Shown in pieces: positions 25,184 to 33,943 of a stretch of DNA of 36,165 nucleotides. Source of the DNA: Pseudomonadota bacterium. GTDB taxonomy: Bacteria > Pseudomonadota > Gammaproteobacteria > GCA-001735895. A model generated the notes under the pieces. It had not been told where the DNA came from, did not search any database, and saw only the letters and a program-made list of their open reading frames with translations. Both the position numbers and the translations under genes were made by a program. Location: the NCBI GenBank assembly GCA_022566015.1, contig JADFJT010000018.1:1-36165 (forward strand), written 5' to 3'. Within the stretch, counting starts at the first letter, position 1, and the number at the start of each line of letters is the position of its first letter.

Positions 25184-26848
25184 GTGACTGCTATCAATGA
25201 ATACGACTATATCATCCTCGGCGCAGGCTCAGCTGGTTGTGTACTGGCCAACCGGCTCAGCGAGGACGGGCAAAATTCGGTTTTAATTCTAGAAGCAGGG
25301 CCGATGGATCGCAAGTTGCTCATTCATATTCCGGCAGGCGTATACAGTGTTTATAAAGACCCCAGCATTAACTGGAACTACGAGGCTGAGCCTGAGGATA
25401 CCCTCGATCAACGTAAGGTTGAGCTGCCCCGCGGCAAGGTAATCGGTGGATCGTCGTCGATCAACGCGATGGTTTATATGCGTGGTCACCCACTCGACTA
25501 TGATCGTTGGGCCGATGAGTTTGGCCTGAAGAAATGGGACTATTCTCAGTGCCTGCCTTATTTTAAAAAATGTGAGTCTTCAGACCGGGGTGAAAACCAG
25601 TGGCGCGGTGGCAGTGGCCCGCTCGGGGTTTCCAGGGCGCGCCTGGAAAATCCCCTGTTCGATGCTTTTCTGGAAGCCGGCACTCAATCAGGCCAGGGAC
25701 GATCGGATGATTTAAATGCCTTTAAACCCGAAGGCGTGGCGAGGTTAGATAGTACTACGCGTAATGGCAGGCGATGTAGCGCGGCAGTTGCGCATCTTAA
25801 GCCTGCACTCAGCCGGCCCAATCTGCGGCTCGAAACCGGGTCTCTGGTGCAACGCATCGTAATTGATAATAAGCGTGCAATAGGAGTGATCTACCAGCGC
25901 CGTGGACAAATTGTCGAAGTCAGGGCCAACAGGGAAGTGATCGTTGCCTGCGGTGCGATAAAATCTCCGCAGCTGCTGATGCTCTCGGGTATAGGTAAGC
26001 CCGGCAATCTGCGAGAAAACGACATTGAACCGGTTCACGATCTCCCGGGTGTGGGGCAGAATTTACAGGATCACCTGAATATATCATCGGCTTATCATTG
26101 TATTAAACCCGTCACCCTGCACCGCGCGAGCAGACCTCTAAACATGCTGGCAACTGGTATCCAGTGGTTGACGACACGAACAGGCCTGGGCGCTTCCAAT
26201 ATTTGGGAGGCTGGGGGCCTGGTTTATGGTAACAACACGGCAGCCTATCCAAACCTGCAATATCACTTTGCCCCGATTTATGCTGAATTTGAAGGTGGAA
26301 AGATCATTCTTACGCAGGCTTTTACTGCAACAATTGATCAACTCAGGCCCAGGAGCAAAGGATATATCGCATTGAAATCGGGAAATCCTGCCGACAGGCC
26401 CGCTGCGCACTTCAATTACCTCAGTGTCGAATCCGATTTAATCGAGTTAATCGAAGGTGTTCGCCTGACCCGAGACCTGATTTCGCAACCCGCTTTCGAT
26501 GAGTTTCGGGGCAAGCAGTTGCATCCTGCTCCCGATGTGACATCCGATCGGGATATCGGCGCCTGGATTCGAGCCACGACTACCACCGATTTTCACCCCT
26601 GCGGTACCTGTCGAATGGGCCTCGATGATGAGTCTGTGGTAGATGCTGAAATGAAGGTGCAGGGTATAGATGGCTTACGCGTCGTCGATGCGTCGGTGAT
26701 GCCGCAAATTGTCAGTGGCAATCTCAATGCCCCCATTCAAATGATCGCCGAACGCGCGGCAGATTTCATTCGGGGCAGGGAGCAATTGACGGCGATTCAT
26801 GCCCGCTTTCATTTTCAGGAGTGCGACAGCAAAAAGGATTTAATATGA
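25184..26848 (+). CDS. GMC-family FAD oxidoreductase (choline/alcohol dehydrogenase-like)
   Basis: Oxidises alcohols to aldehydes with FAD. The 555-residue protein has YIILGAGSAGCVLANRL at the N-terminus, the FAD-contact segment GKVIGGSSSINAMVYMRGH and PGVGQNLQDHLN. The C-terminal catalytic part is DFHPCGTCRMG, then VVDASVMPQIVSGNLNAP. Length and motifs match BetA and AlkJ equally. Choline is attractive given the carnitine-type genes next door, but this is inference. The GTG at 25184, after a GGAAG, is preferred to TTG 25166, which lies inside the upstream gene. The last 34 bases overlap the convergent hydrolase gene. Confidence 0.9.
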   Translation: MTAINEYDYIILGAGSAGCVLANRLSEDGQNSVLILEAGPMDRKLLIHIPAGVYSVYKDPSINWNYEAEPEDTLDQRKVELPRGKVIGGSSSINAMVYMRGHPLDYDRWADEFGLKKWDYSQCLPYFKKCESSDRGENQWRGGSGPLGVSRARLENPLFDAFLEAGTQSGQGRSDDLNAFKPEGVARLDSTTRNGRRCSAAVAHLKPALSRPNLRLETGSLVQRIVIDNKRAIGVIYQRRGQIVEVRANREVIVACGAIKSPQLLMLSGIGKPGNLRENDIEPVHDLPGVGQNLQDHLNISSAYHCIKPVTLHRASRPLNMLATGIQWLTTRTGLGASNIWEAGGLVYGNNTAAYPNLQYHFAPIYAEFEGGKIILTQAFTATIDQLRPRSKGYIALKSGNPADRPAAHFNYLSVESDLIELIEGVRLTRDLISQPAFDEFRGKQLHPAPDVTSDRDIGAWIRATTTTDFHPCGTCRMGLDDESVVDAEMKVQGIDGLRVVDASVMPQIVSGNLNAPIQMIAERAADFIRGREQLTAIHARFHFQECDSKKDLI

Positions 26849-27588
26849 GGTAATAACCGATCTGGAGCCTCAACCAGTAACGAGTGCTTCAGCCCCTTCA
26901 GAATTACCAGTTCTGAATTTGGCAGCTGCTGGTCGATCAACCGATTCAGACGTGGGTTGCAACCCCCATCGAGTTCACCGGTCAGCACCAGACAGGGGCA
27001 GGTTACTTCTTTGAGCCAGCCGATCATTTCGGTTCGTGCGTAAATCCAGAACACGCTCAGGAAAACATCATCAGGAGTATCCCTGATCTGCTGGAGACGG
27101 GCCTCGATAAGGCTCGGGTTTGCTTCGATGAATGAGTCGGTAAACCATCGTTGTATAAAAATTTTAAGCGACGGAATAATGCCATCGTTTTCGATTGCTT
27201 CACCCACGACCTGGAGACTGGCCCGATCCTCATCGTTACGCCCTGCAGCGGTACTGAGTAGTCCCACACTCAAGGTGTTGTCAGGATAAGCGTGAGCATA
27301 GGCCGGGCCGATCATTCCCCCCAGAGAATGGCCGATCACGTGGATTTGATCATGTCCCAGTTTAGTGCGGAGCGTCTCCATATCATCAACCAGGTCGGCC
27401 AGTGAATAGGGTGTTGGCGGTACCGGGCTATCCCCGTGACCTCGCAGGTCATAACTCACGCAGGTGAAATGATTTTTTAAATCGCCGATGAGTGGATCCC
27501 AGGTGGTTTTGCGTGAGCCGATTCCATGCACCATGTATAGCGCCGGGCCCCGTCCTTCGATACGATAACTGACCTCTACAGCAGGCAT
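26815..27588 (-). CDS. Alpha/beta hydrolase
   Basis: Cytosolic hydrolase of 257 residues. The oxyanion region is MVHGIGSRKTTW, the nucleophile elbow is VIGHSLGGMIG (Ser), and the acid is Asp in LTGELDGGCNP. The catalytic His is in LKGLKHSLLVE. The overall shape resembles 3-oxoadipate enol-lactonase and similar small-ester hydrolases. It is the last gene of a five-gene minus operon, 12 bases after the flavin monooxygenase gene. In that setting it could act as a thioesterase on a carnitine- or betaine-type CoA ester or as an esterase on the oxygenase product. Neither is proven. Confidence 0.9.
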   Translation of the reverse strand: MPAVEVSYRIEGRGPALYMVHGIGSRKTTWDPLIGDLKNHFTCVSYDLRGHGDSPVPPTPYSLADLVDDMETLRTKLGHDQIHVIGHSLGGMIGPAYAHAYPDNTLSVGLLSTAAGRNDEDRASLQVVGEAIENDGIIPSLKIFIQRWFTDSFIEANPSLIEARLQQIRDTPDDVFLSVFWIYARTEMIGWLKEVTCPCLVLTGELDGGCNPRLNRLIDQQLPNSELVILKGLKHSLLVEAPDRLLPHIKSFLLSHS

Positions 27589-27600
27589 TGGCGGTTTCCC

Positions 27601-28641
27601 TTAAACCGTTTTCTTAAGCGTTGTAACATTATCAGTAAAGTGCGGCATCACTTCTTCGCCAAAACACTGGATCGAGTCGAGCACTTCACTCTGCTCGACA
27701 CCGAAATTGACGTTCATGATGAATCGATCGATTCCCGCTTGCGCATAAGGTCCCAGTTTATCGATCATTTCCGACGCCGTGCAGATAGTCAGATTTTCGG
27801 CTGTCTGCTCCAGCGTCATTTTTCGTGGCAAGGGTTTGATCATTCCGTTTTCAACGATACCCGGGCCGGTGAACACATTGTCGAAACGCGAGTAATAATC
27901 GTGCGCCATCGCAATTTTGGCGTGACGATCCTTATCGTTATGCGATACAAACGCGACACGGGATAAAGACAGGGTCAGGTGTTCGCCCTGTTCGCCGAGT
28001 TCGGCTTTCCCCCGCTTAAAGGCATTGACCTGATCGAGCATGAGCTGATGGTCGCCCGATAAAGGCGTAGTCAGAATGTGAAACCCGCGTTTAGTGCAAT
28101 GATAAATTGCTTCCAGTCCCAGTACAGCCATCATGATCGGTACCTGGGAAACCGGTCGCGGCATGATTGTCAAACACTCGAACTGATAGTATTTTCCTTG
28201 CCAGGAAACTTCTTCCTGATTGAGTAATGCCTGTAGTACGTCGAGCGATTCGTCGAATTTTTCACGGCTGTTTTCCAGCGGGACTCCGAGGCGATCCATT
28301 TCAAAAGCGAATGCACCACGGCCTACTCCGAGCATTAAACGGTGATCGGTAAAGATGTCGGCGCAAACCAGTTCGCCGGCAAATATACGCATATCGTGTA
28401 ACGGCAATACTGCGACTGCGGTGATGATTTTAACACGGCTGGTTTTACTGGCGATTTTTACTGCGAACTGCAACGGAGCAGGCATCATCAAAATGTTAAT
28501 CAAATGGTGTTCGGTTATAGAGACCGAATCGTAGCCGAATCGGTCCGCCACCTGGGCCTGTTCGATCATATCGCGATAGACGCGATCCCCGCCGTAGGAT
28601 TTGTCAGGGTAGTAGGCTGAAAGCTGAAGGCTGAATTGCAC
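27601..28641 (-). CDS. Luciferase-like (LLM class) flavin-dependent monooxygenase
   Basis: TIM-barrel enzyme of 346 residues that uses reduced FMN and oxygen. Typical segments are YDSVSITEHHLINILMMPAP, VKIITAVAVLPLHDM, LMLGVGRGAFAFEMDRLG and QVPIMMAVLG. No flavin reductase is in the operon, so reduced flavin must come from elsewhere. It is separated by 12 bases from the BKACE gene and 12 from the hydrolase gene, so it is co-transcribed with them. Members act on aldehydes, sulfonates, amines or esters; its place in a betaine-type operon suggests a quaternary-amine-derived or keto substrate, an inference only. Confidence 0.9.
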   Translation of the reverse strand: MQFSLQLSAYYPDKSYGGDRVYRDMIEQAQVADRFGYDSVSITEHHLINILMMPAPLQFAVKIASKTSRVKIITAVAVLPLHDMRIFAGELVCADIFTDHRLMLGVGRGAFAFEMDRLGVPLENSREKFDESLDVLQALLNQEEVSWQGKYYQFECLTIMPRPVSQVPIMMAVLGLEAIYHCTKRGFHILTTPLSGDHQLMLDQVNAFKRGKAELGEQGEHLTLSLSRVAFVSHNDKDRHAKIAMAHDYYSRFDNVFTGPGIVENGMIKPLPRKMTLEQTAENLTICTASEMIDKLGPYAQAGIDRFIMNVNFGVEQSEVLDSIQCFGEEVMPHFTDNVTTLKKTV

Positions 28642-28653
28642 GGATAAGTAACG

Positions 28654-29532
28654 CTACTTTCCGAGCCCCATCTTTTCCCTGGCCTCATCGGGGCCAACCA
28701 CGCGCGCACCGAGTCGTTCGATAATTTCAACCGCGCGTTCTACCAGCATGCCATTAGTCGCCAGCACACCCTTGTCGAGGTAAATATTATCTTCGAGTCC
28801 GACACGTACGTTGCCTCCGAGTAATACAGCTTGCGCTACCATTGGCATTTGCATTCTGGAGATACCGAATCCGGCCCACAGCGCGTTATTGGGTAAGGCA
28901 TGTTTCATCGCTGCCATGGTTTCGGTATCAGCGCCCGCACCCCAGGGAATACCCAGGCAAATCTGAAACATCGGTGGCGCATCGATTAAGCCTTCGTCAA
29001 TCAGTTTTTGGGCCAGTCTTATCTGCCCGAGATCAAAAACCTCCAGCTCTGGTTTTACACCTATTTCCTGAACCATTTGGGCCATTTTGCGCAGAAAAGG
29101 CTCTGTATTGATATAGGTGTAATCTCCGCCGAAATTCATTGTGCCGCAATCCAGGCTACAGATATCGGGCTTGCACTCGATCACATGCGCCAGACGTTCT
29201 TCGGGGCCAACCATATCGGTGCCCGGTCCGGGCATAGACGGGTCTTCTTTGCCGGGTATCCAGTCACCACCCATACCTGCAGTGAGGTTAAGCACCAGAT
29301 CGACGCTACTGTCGCGGATAAGATCGACAGTTTGTTTGAATAGACCTGTATCGCGTGATCCCTGTCCGGATTCCGGGTCGCGTACGTGGACATGAACTAC
29401 TGCCGCCCCCGCCTTTGCTGCTTCTATCGCGGCGTTGGCAACCTGTTCAGGAGTGATCGGAACCAGGTTGCTCCGGCTAGTGGTATCTGCTGCCCCAGTG
29501 ACCGCGCAGGTTATTATGACGTCGTTATTCAT
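28654..29532 (-). CDS. Beta-keto acid cleavage enzyme (BKACE, DUF849)
   Basis: Condenses a beta-keto acid with acetyl-CoA to give acetoacetate and a new CoA ester; zinc-dependent TIM barrel. The 292 residues include the metal site [12 protein letters not shown], then [35 protein letters not shown] and [15 protein letters not shown], all standard for the family. Different BKACEs use 3-keto-5-aminohexanoate, dehydrocarnitine and others. The gene overlaps the end of the carnitine-dehydrogenase-like gene by eight bases, which points to 3-dehydrocarnitine as substrate and betainyl-CoA as product. Confidence 0.92.
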   Translation of the reverse strand: MNNDVIITCAVTGAADTTSRSNLVPITPEQVANAAIEAAKAGAAVVHVHVRDPESGQGSRDTGLFKQTVDLIRDSSVDLVLNLTAGMGGDWIPGKEDPSMPGPGTDMVGPEERLAHVIECKPDICSLDCGTMNFGGDYTYINTEPFLRKMAQMVQEIGVKPELEVFDLGQIRLAQKLIDEGLIDAPPMFQICLGIPWGAGADTETMAAMKHALPNNALWAGFGISRMQMPMVAQAVLLGGNVRVGLEDNIYLDKGVLATNGMLVERAVEIIERLGARVVGPDEAREKMGLGK

Positions 29533-30475
29533 GTTTATTAGCTCTCTTTATTTTCGCAATTTCGACAAGACCATCGTTCATTTTTTTGCTAAGCGACGCG
29601 AAATCCTTGCCTTTAGTCATTTCAATGCAACCATCGATCATCGCTTTGCGTAGTTCGGGGGTTAATTCTGGAGCCACCAGACGAGTCCAGGGCAATTTCA
29701 ATGCTGGGCCAAACTGGTCGAGGCAATTAGCCATTCCGCCTTCACCGCCACCGACATGAAAAATTTCGCAGGGACCCATTAAAGCCCAGCGTGGGCCTGG
29801 GCCGTTCACCACTGCCTGGTCGATTTGTTCCACCGTGGCTTCACCATTGGCGACCATGTGTAGCGCTTCACGCCAGATTGCCTCCTGCAGGCGAGTAGCG
29901 ATAAATCCGGGAATTTCTTTCTTCATTACCAATGGCTCTTTGCCAGCGACGCGGTAGAATTGCTCGGTCCATTCAACAGTTTTTGGCGAAGTCTTTTCGC
30001 CACCTATCATTTCTACCAGCGGTAACAGGTAGGGCGGGTTAAAGGGATGCGCGATTACGGTTCGCTCTGGAGTCGAACATTTGGCCTGAATATCGGTCAT
30101 CGAAAGTCCCGATGTGCTGGACGCGATTACCACACGAGGATCTACGATTTCACCGAGCTTTCGATATAATTCCTGTTTGAGCGCCAATACCTCGGGGATA
30201 CTTTCCTGAATAAATTCGGCCTCCTGGGTGGCTTTCGCAAGGTCTGTCGTCCAGGTAAATTTATCCAGCGATGCGCCTTCGGCGAGACCAATTTTTTTGA
30301 GGCTGAGCCAGGCGGTTTCCAGCAGGCGCGTCAACGCCTGGTGTTCAGATTCATCATGTAGGTAACTAGTGACCTGGTAACCCTGCGCCAGGAAATGCGC
30401 CGCCCAGCCCCCACCGATCGGCCCGGCACCGATACAGGTTATTCGACGGATATCTTCAGGCCGCTGATCCAGCAT
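29525..30475 (-). CDS. L-carnitine 3-dehydrogenase-like 3-hydroxyacyl-CoA dehydrogenase family enzyme
   Basis: NAD-dependent oxidation of a 3-hydroxy acid to the 3-keto acid. The 316 residues have the Rossmann turn [44 protein letters not shown] (catalytic His) and [16 protein letters not shown]. The C-terminal stretch [20 protein letters not shown] followed by ALKLPWTRL matches what I remember as distinctive for carnitine dehydrogenases. It is the single-domain form, without the thioesterase domain fused in some rhizobial versions. It starts two bases after the hydratase gene and overlaps the BKACE gene. Generic 3-hydroxybutyryl-CoA dehydrogenase is the alternative. Confidence 0.87.
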   Translation of the reverse strand: MLDQRPEDIRRITCIGAGPIGGGWAAHFLAQGYQVTSYLHDESEHQALTRLLETAWLSLKKIGLAEGASLDKFTWTTDLAKATQEAEFIQESIPEVLALKQELYRKLGEIVDPRVVIASSTSGLSMTDIQAKCSTPERTVIAHPFNPPYLLPLVEMIGGEKTSPKTVEWTEQFYRVAGKEPLVMKKEIPGFIATRLQEAIWREALHMVANGEATVEQIDQAVVNGPGPRWALMGPCEIFHVGGGEGGMANCLDQFGPALKLPWTRLVAPELTPELRKAMIDGCIEMTKGKDFASLSKKMNDGLVEIAKIKRANKHE

Positions 30476-30477
30476 GG

Positions 30478-31290
30478 TTACCTGCCCTTAAATTTGGCGT
30501 CGCGTTTTTCGACAAATGCCTTGACCCCTTCTTCGGCATCGTCCGATGACAACATGGCCTTATAGGTAGGCAAATCTTCGTAGCGCATTTTGTGAAAAGC
30601 CTTTTCGATCGGCTCACACTCGATCGCTCGGAGTACTTCCTTGACCGACTGCAATGCCAATGGAGCAACCTCTGATAACTTGTTGGCCCATGCATGTGCA
30701 GAAGAGAGCAGGTCGGCGGCAGGTACGATTTTATTGATTAATCCGTAATGTGCCGCTTCTTTGGCCGACATTCGACGACCAAGATAAAGCATTTCTAGTG
30801 CAATATTATACGGTAGACGTTTGGGTAAACGCTGAACCGCACCGGCATCAGGAATCAAACCTAAGGGTAGTTCGGGTAGTGCGAATTCAACATGTTCGGC
30901 GGCGATGATCAGGTCGCAGGCGAGCGCAATTTCAAACCCACCACCGATGGTCAATCCATTCAACGCCGCAATTACCGGTTTGTTCAGATTCCACATTTCG
31001 GTAATACCAGCAAATCCACCAAGATCGGCGTCTTCTGCCTCCCACCAGTTTGCCAGCGGCGTGTCGCCACTATCGAGTGCTTTCAAATCCCAGCCGGCAC
31101 AGAATATTCTATCTCCAGCGCCAGTGATAATAGCGACCTTAAGTTCGGGAGTATCGCGAAAGTAAACAAACGCTTCACCTAGCTTACGGCTTGTAGGGAG
31201 ATCAATTGCATTCGCCTTTGGTCGATCGATAGTAATCTGCATGATGGCCCCATCTAGCTTTACCTTGACCTCATCATCACCTGGAATCAT
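30478..31290 (-). CDS. Enoyl-CoA hydratase, CaiD (crotonobetainyl-CoA hydratase)-like
   Basis: Crotonase-fold protein of 270 residues. ITIDRPKANAIDLPTSRKLG, IFCAGWDLKALDSGD, GGFAGITEMWNLNKPVIAAL and the oxyanion segment GLTIGGGFEIALACD follow E. coli CaiD closely. The catalytic Glu region ALPELPLGLIPDAGAVQRLP is intact, as is the C-terminal FVEKRDAKFKGR. CaiD converts crotonobetainyl-CoA and carnitinyl-CoA into each other. It is the first gene of the minus operon and divergent from the acyl-CoA dehydrogenase gene 107 bases away, so a shared control region is likely. Confidence 0.9.
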   Translation of the reverse strand: MIPGDDEVKVKLDGAIMQITIDRPKANAIDLPTSRKLGEAFVYFRDTPELKVAIITGAGDRIFCAGWDLKALDSGDTPLANWWEAEDADLGGFAGITEMWNLNKPVIAALNGLTIGGGFEIALACDLIIAAEHVEFALPELPLGLIPDAGAVQRLPKRLPYNIALEMLYLGRRMSAKEAAHYGLINKIVPAADLLSSAHAWANKLSEVAPLALQSVKEVLRAIECEPIEKAFHKMRYEDLPTYKAMLSSDDAEEGVKAFVEKRDAKFKGR

Positions 31291-31397
31291 GTATTCACCT
31301 TACCTGCTACGGGACATTTGATATGGGCGCAGTGTAGTAGACTTGGATTCCGATTGGTATATTATGAAGTGAATGATTTGCAACAATTATTAACGCC
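31291..31397. promoter_or_regulatory. Divergent promoter region between hydratase and acyl-CoA dehydrogenase operons
   Basis: This 107-base region must hold both promoters. Before the plus-strand ATG (31398) no Shine-Dalgarno is seen; AATTAT at 31385-31390 lies 7 bases before ATG, again leaderless-like. No strong palindrome stands out. Confidence 0.45.
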
Positions 31398-32558
31398 ATG
31401 AACTACACGCTAACCGCCGAACAGGACATGATTGTTCGCTCTCTACGCGCTTTCCGTGAACAGGAACTCGAGCCCTACGAAGCCGAGGTGGATCGAACCG
31501 GTGAGGTGCCCGAAGAACTGGGCCAGCGCATCAAGGCGCGCGCGCTCGAAATGGGATTTTACGCGCCCAATCTACCGGAGGAGGTCGGTGGTGGTGGGCT
31601 CGATTACAAGACCCTGGCTTTATTTGAGCGGGAACTGGGCAAGACCAGCTGGGGTTTGCACGGCTATATACATCGACCATCTGAAATCCTGATGGCCTGC
31701 GAGGGAGATCAGATTGAAGACTATCTCCTTCCCTGTGTCAGCGGGGAAAAGAAAGAGGTGTTTGCGCTCACCGAGCCAGGTGCGGGCTCCGATATACTGT
31801 CCATGGCTACCAAAGCAGTGCGCGATGGGAAGGACTTTATTATCAACGGGTCGAAACATTTTATCAGTAGCCCGGTGATCCCGGACTTTGCGATCCTGTT
31901 TGCCTGGACTGGCGTACAGGAAACCAAAAAAGGCGAACGCAAACTGGTCACAGCCTTTCTGATCGACAGGGACACACCCGGTTTCGACATACAGCGTGGG
32001 CCTCGGTGTGCCGCCCAGCGCGCTTATCATACCTGGCAACTATCGTTCAGCCAGTGTCGTGTACACGAAAGACAAATTCTCGGCCAGGAAGGCCAGGGTT
32101 TCGATCTCGCAGATAAGTGGCTGAGAATGGGACGTATCTGGGTAGCGGCTGCGGCCTGCGGCAAAATGGAACGGTTGCTCGAGCTGGCCACGCGCTATGC
32201 GGCGGAGCGTAAGCAGTTTGGTCAGACGATCGGAAAATTTCAGGGAACCTCGTTCAAGCTTGCCGATATGGCGACCGATCTACAGGCATCGGATTTGCTG
32301 GTCATGCACGCGGCCGACAAGGCTGATGAGGGCATCATGACACCCGAGGACGCGGCGATGGCCAAGCTCTTCGCCTCTGAGGCAGTAGGCAGGGTGGCTG
32401 ATCATACGATCCAGATTTATGGGGGAATGGGGTTGATGGAAGAATTACCGATCGAACGACTATGGCGTGACGCGAGACTCGACCGAATCTGGGATGGTAC
32501 TTCGGAGATACAAAGACATATAATTTCCCGTTCACTATTACGCCAGTACGAGTCTTGA
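31398..32558 (+). CDS. Acyl-CoA dehydrogenase (CaiA/gamma-butyrobetainyl-CoA dehydrogenase candidate)
   Basis: FAD enzyme that makes an alpha,beta-double bond in an acyl-CoA. The 386 residues show the three-domain fold: the flavin loop FALTEPGAGSDILSMATKA, RKQFGQTIGKFQGTSFKLAD and HTIQIYGGMGLMEELPIERL. The end is RIWDGTSEIQRHIISR. At the usual catalytic-Glu position (IYEG in MCAD-type enzymes) this protein has Asp366. With a CaiD-like hydratase and CoA ligase genes flanking it, gamma-butyrobetainyl-CoA to crotonobetainyl-CoA is the leading guess. Stop TGA overlaps the TTG start of the next gene. Confidence 0.9.
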   Translation: MNYTLTAEQDMIVRSLRAFREQELEPYEAEVDRTGEVPEELGQRIKARALEMGFYAPNLPEEVGGGGLDYKTLALFERELGKTSWGLHGYIHRPSEILMACEGDQIEDYLLPCVSGEKKEVFALTEPGAGSDILSMATKAVRDGKDFIINGSKHFISSPVIPDFAILFAWTGVQETKKGERKLVTAFLIDRDTPGFDIQRGPRCAAQRAYHTWQLSFSQCRVHERQILGQEGQGFDLADKWLRMGRIWVAAAACGKMERLLELATRYAAERKQFGQTIGKFQGTSFKLADMATDLQASDLLVMHAADKADEGIMTPEDAAMAKLFASEAVGRVADHTIQIYGGMGLMEELPIERLWRDARLDRIWDGTSEIQRHIISRSLLRQYES

Positions 32559-33943
32559 ATCCACGGCTACGCCAAAATTTAATACGACTGTTTAACCCTC
32601 GCCATATCGCTTTTGTCGGTGGTGCCGATGCGGATTTCAGCGCCCGACAATGTGCTGATCTTTTCGATGGCCCCGTCTGGGGCGTGAATCCCAGGCGGAA
32701 AACCCTGGGCGGTTTGCCTTGCTATGCCTCCATCGAAGATTTGCCGGAACCGCCCGATGCCGTATTTCTGGCTACACCACGTAGCGCGACTGCCAATGTT
32801 ATTAAACAGTTATGCGAGGCAGGCGCAGGCGGTGCAGTATGCTTCACCGCAGGTTATGGAGAACTGGGTAGTGAAGGTAAGGCTGCTGAACAGGAACTGG
32901 TTGAAGCGGCAGGTGATTTCGCCCTGGTCGGACCTAACTGTTACGGGCTGATCAATTACACCAATGGCGCCACGCTGTGGCCATTCGGGGCCGGCAAGCA
33001 ACGCTGCGACAAGGGCATCGCTTTAATCATGCAAAGTGGCATGATTTCAGCCAATATGACGATGAACGACCGTTCGGTGCCGATCAGTTACGTGATATCT
33101 GCCGGTAATCAGGCGATGCTGGCAATCGAAGATTACATCGACATACTGGTAGACGACCCCAAAGTCAGTGCTATCGGTATCTATATCGAAGGTATCCGAG
33201 ATATTAATCAGTTTTCCATTGCGGCGATTAAGGCATTGCAGGTCAATAAACCGCTGGTAGTGCTAAAGGCGGGAAGCTCGGACATTGGGTCGCGCCTGAC
33301 TGTGAGCCATACTGGTTCGATGGCTGGTACCGATCAGGCGTTTCGGGCGTTATTTGAGCAGCTAGGAATTATACGAGTCGACTCACCGGTCGCTATGTTG
33401 GAGACGCTCAAGTTTCTGTCGGTGTCGGGTACCCCGAAAGGACGTCGTATAGCTGCTTTTAGTTGTTCGGGTGGAGACGCTGCCTTGTTGGCCGATTATT
33501 GTCATAAAGTGGGGTTGGAACTGCCGCAACCCTCGGTAGCTGTGAGTAAAAAACTGGCCAGGTTATTACCCGATATCGCTACGGTCAGTAATCCGCTCGA
33601 TTACACCACGCCTTTATGGGGTAATACCGAGGTAATGCCCAAAGTCTTTAGCACGCTGCTGGAAGATGGATACGATGCCGCGATAGTGGTGCAGGATTTT
33701 CCACCCCCTCATATTCATGATGACAATTCAGCCTATCGCAACGATGCAAATTCTTTTATTCAGGCTTGCAATGTGCATGGCATTCCTGGTGCTATCACCA
33801 GCGATCTGCCGGAGAATATCGATCGGGAATCGCGCGAGATCATGATCGGTCAGGGCGTTACGCCCCTGCAGGGTATAGATACCGGGTTGGCCGCTTTGGC
33901 GCAGGCCTGTCGTTATGGCATTCGTAGAGAGCAGATTAAATAA
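32555..33943 (+). CDS. NDP-forming acyl-CoA synthetase, CoA-binding/ligase (alpha) part
   Basis: Makes acyl-CoA from acid, CoA and ATP through a phosphohistidine, releasing ADP. The 462 residues contain the CoA-binding domain (IAFVGGADADFSARQ, GGAVCFTAGYGELGSEG) and the ligase domain with Glu212 in IYIEGI. The phosphorylated His252 lies in VSHTGSMAGTDQAF. The start TTG overlaps the stop of the dehydrogenase gene in a TTGA, typical of translational coupling. The ATP-grasp part is a separate overlapping gene downstream. In this cluster it would activate gamma-butyrobetaine or a similar acid, in place of CaiC. Confidence 0.9.
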   Translation: MNPRLRQNLIRLFNPRHIAFVGGADADFSARQCADLFDGPVWGVNPRRKTLGGLPCYASIEDLPEPPDAVFLATPRSATANVIKQLCEAGAGGAVCFTAGYGELGSEGKAAEQELVEAAGDFALVGPNCYGLINYTNGATLWPFGAGKQRCDKGIALIMQSGMISANMTMNDRSVPISYVISAGNQAMLAIEDYIDILVDDPKVSAIGIYIEGIRDINQFSIAAIKALQVNKPLVVLKAGSSDIGSRLTVSHTGSMAGTDQAFRALFEQLGIIRVDSPVAMLETLKFLSVSGTPKGRRIAAFSCSGGDAALLADYCHKVGLELPQPSVAVSKKLARLLPDIATVSNPLDYTTPLWGNTEVMPKVFSTLLEDGYDAAIVVQDFPPPHIHDDNSAYRNDANSFIQACNVHGIPGAITSDLPENIDRESREIMIGQGVTPLQGIDTGLAALAQACRYGIRREQIK

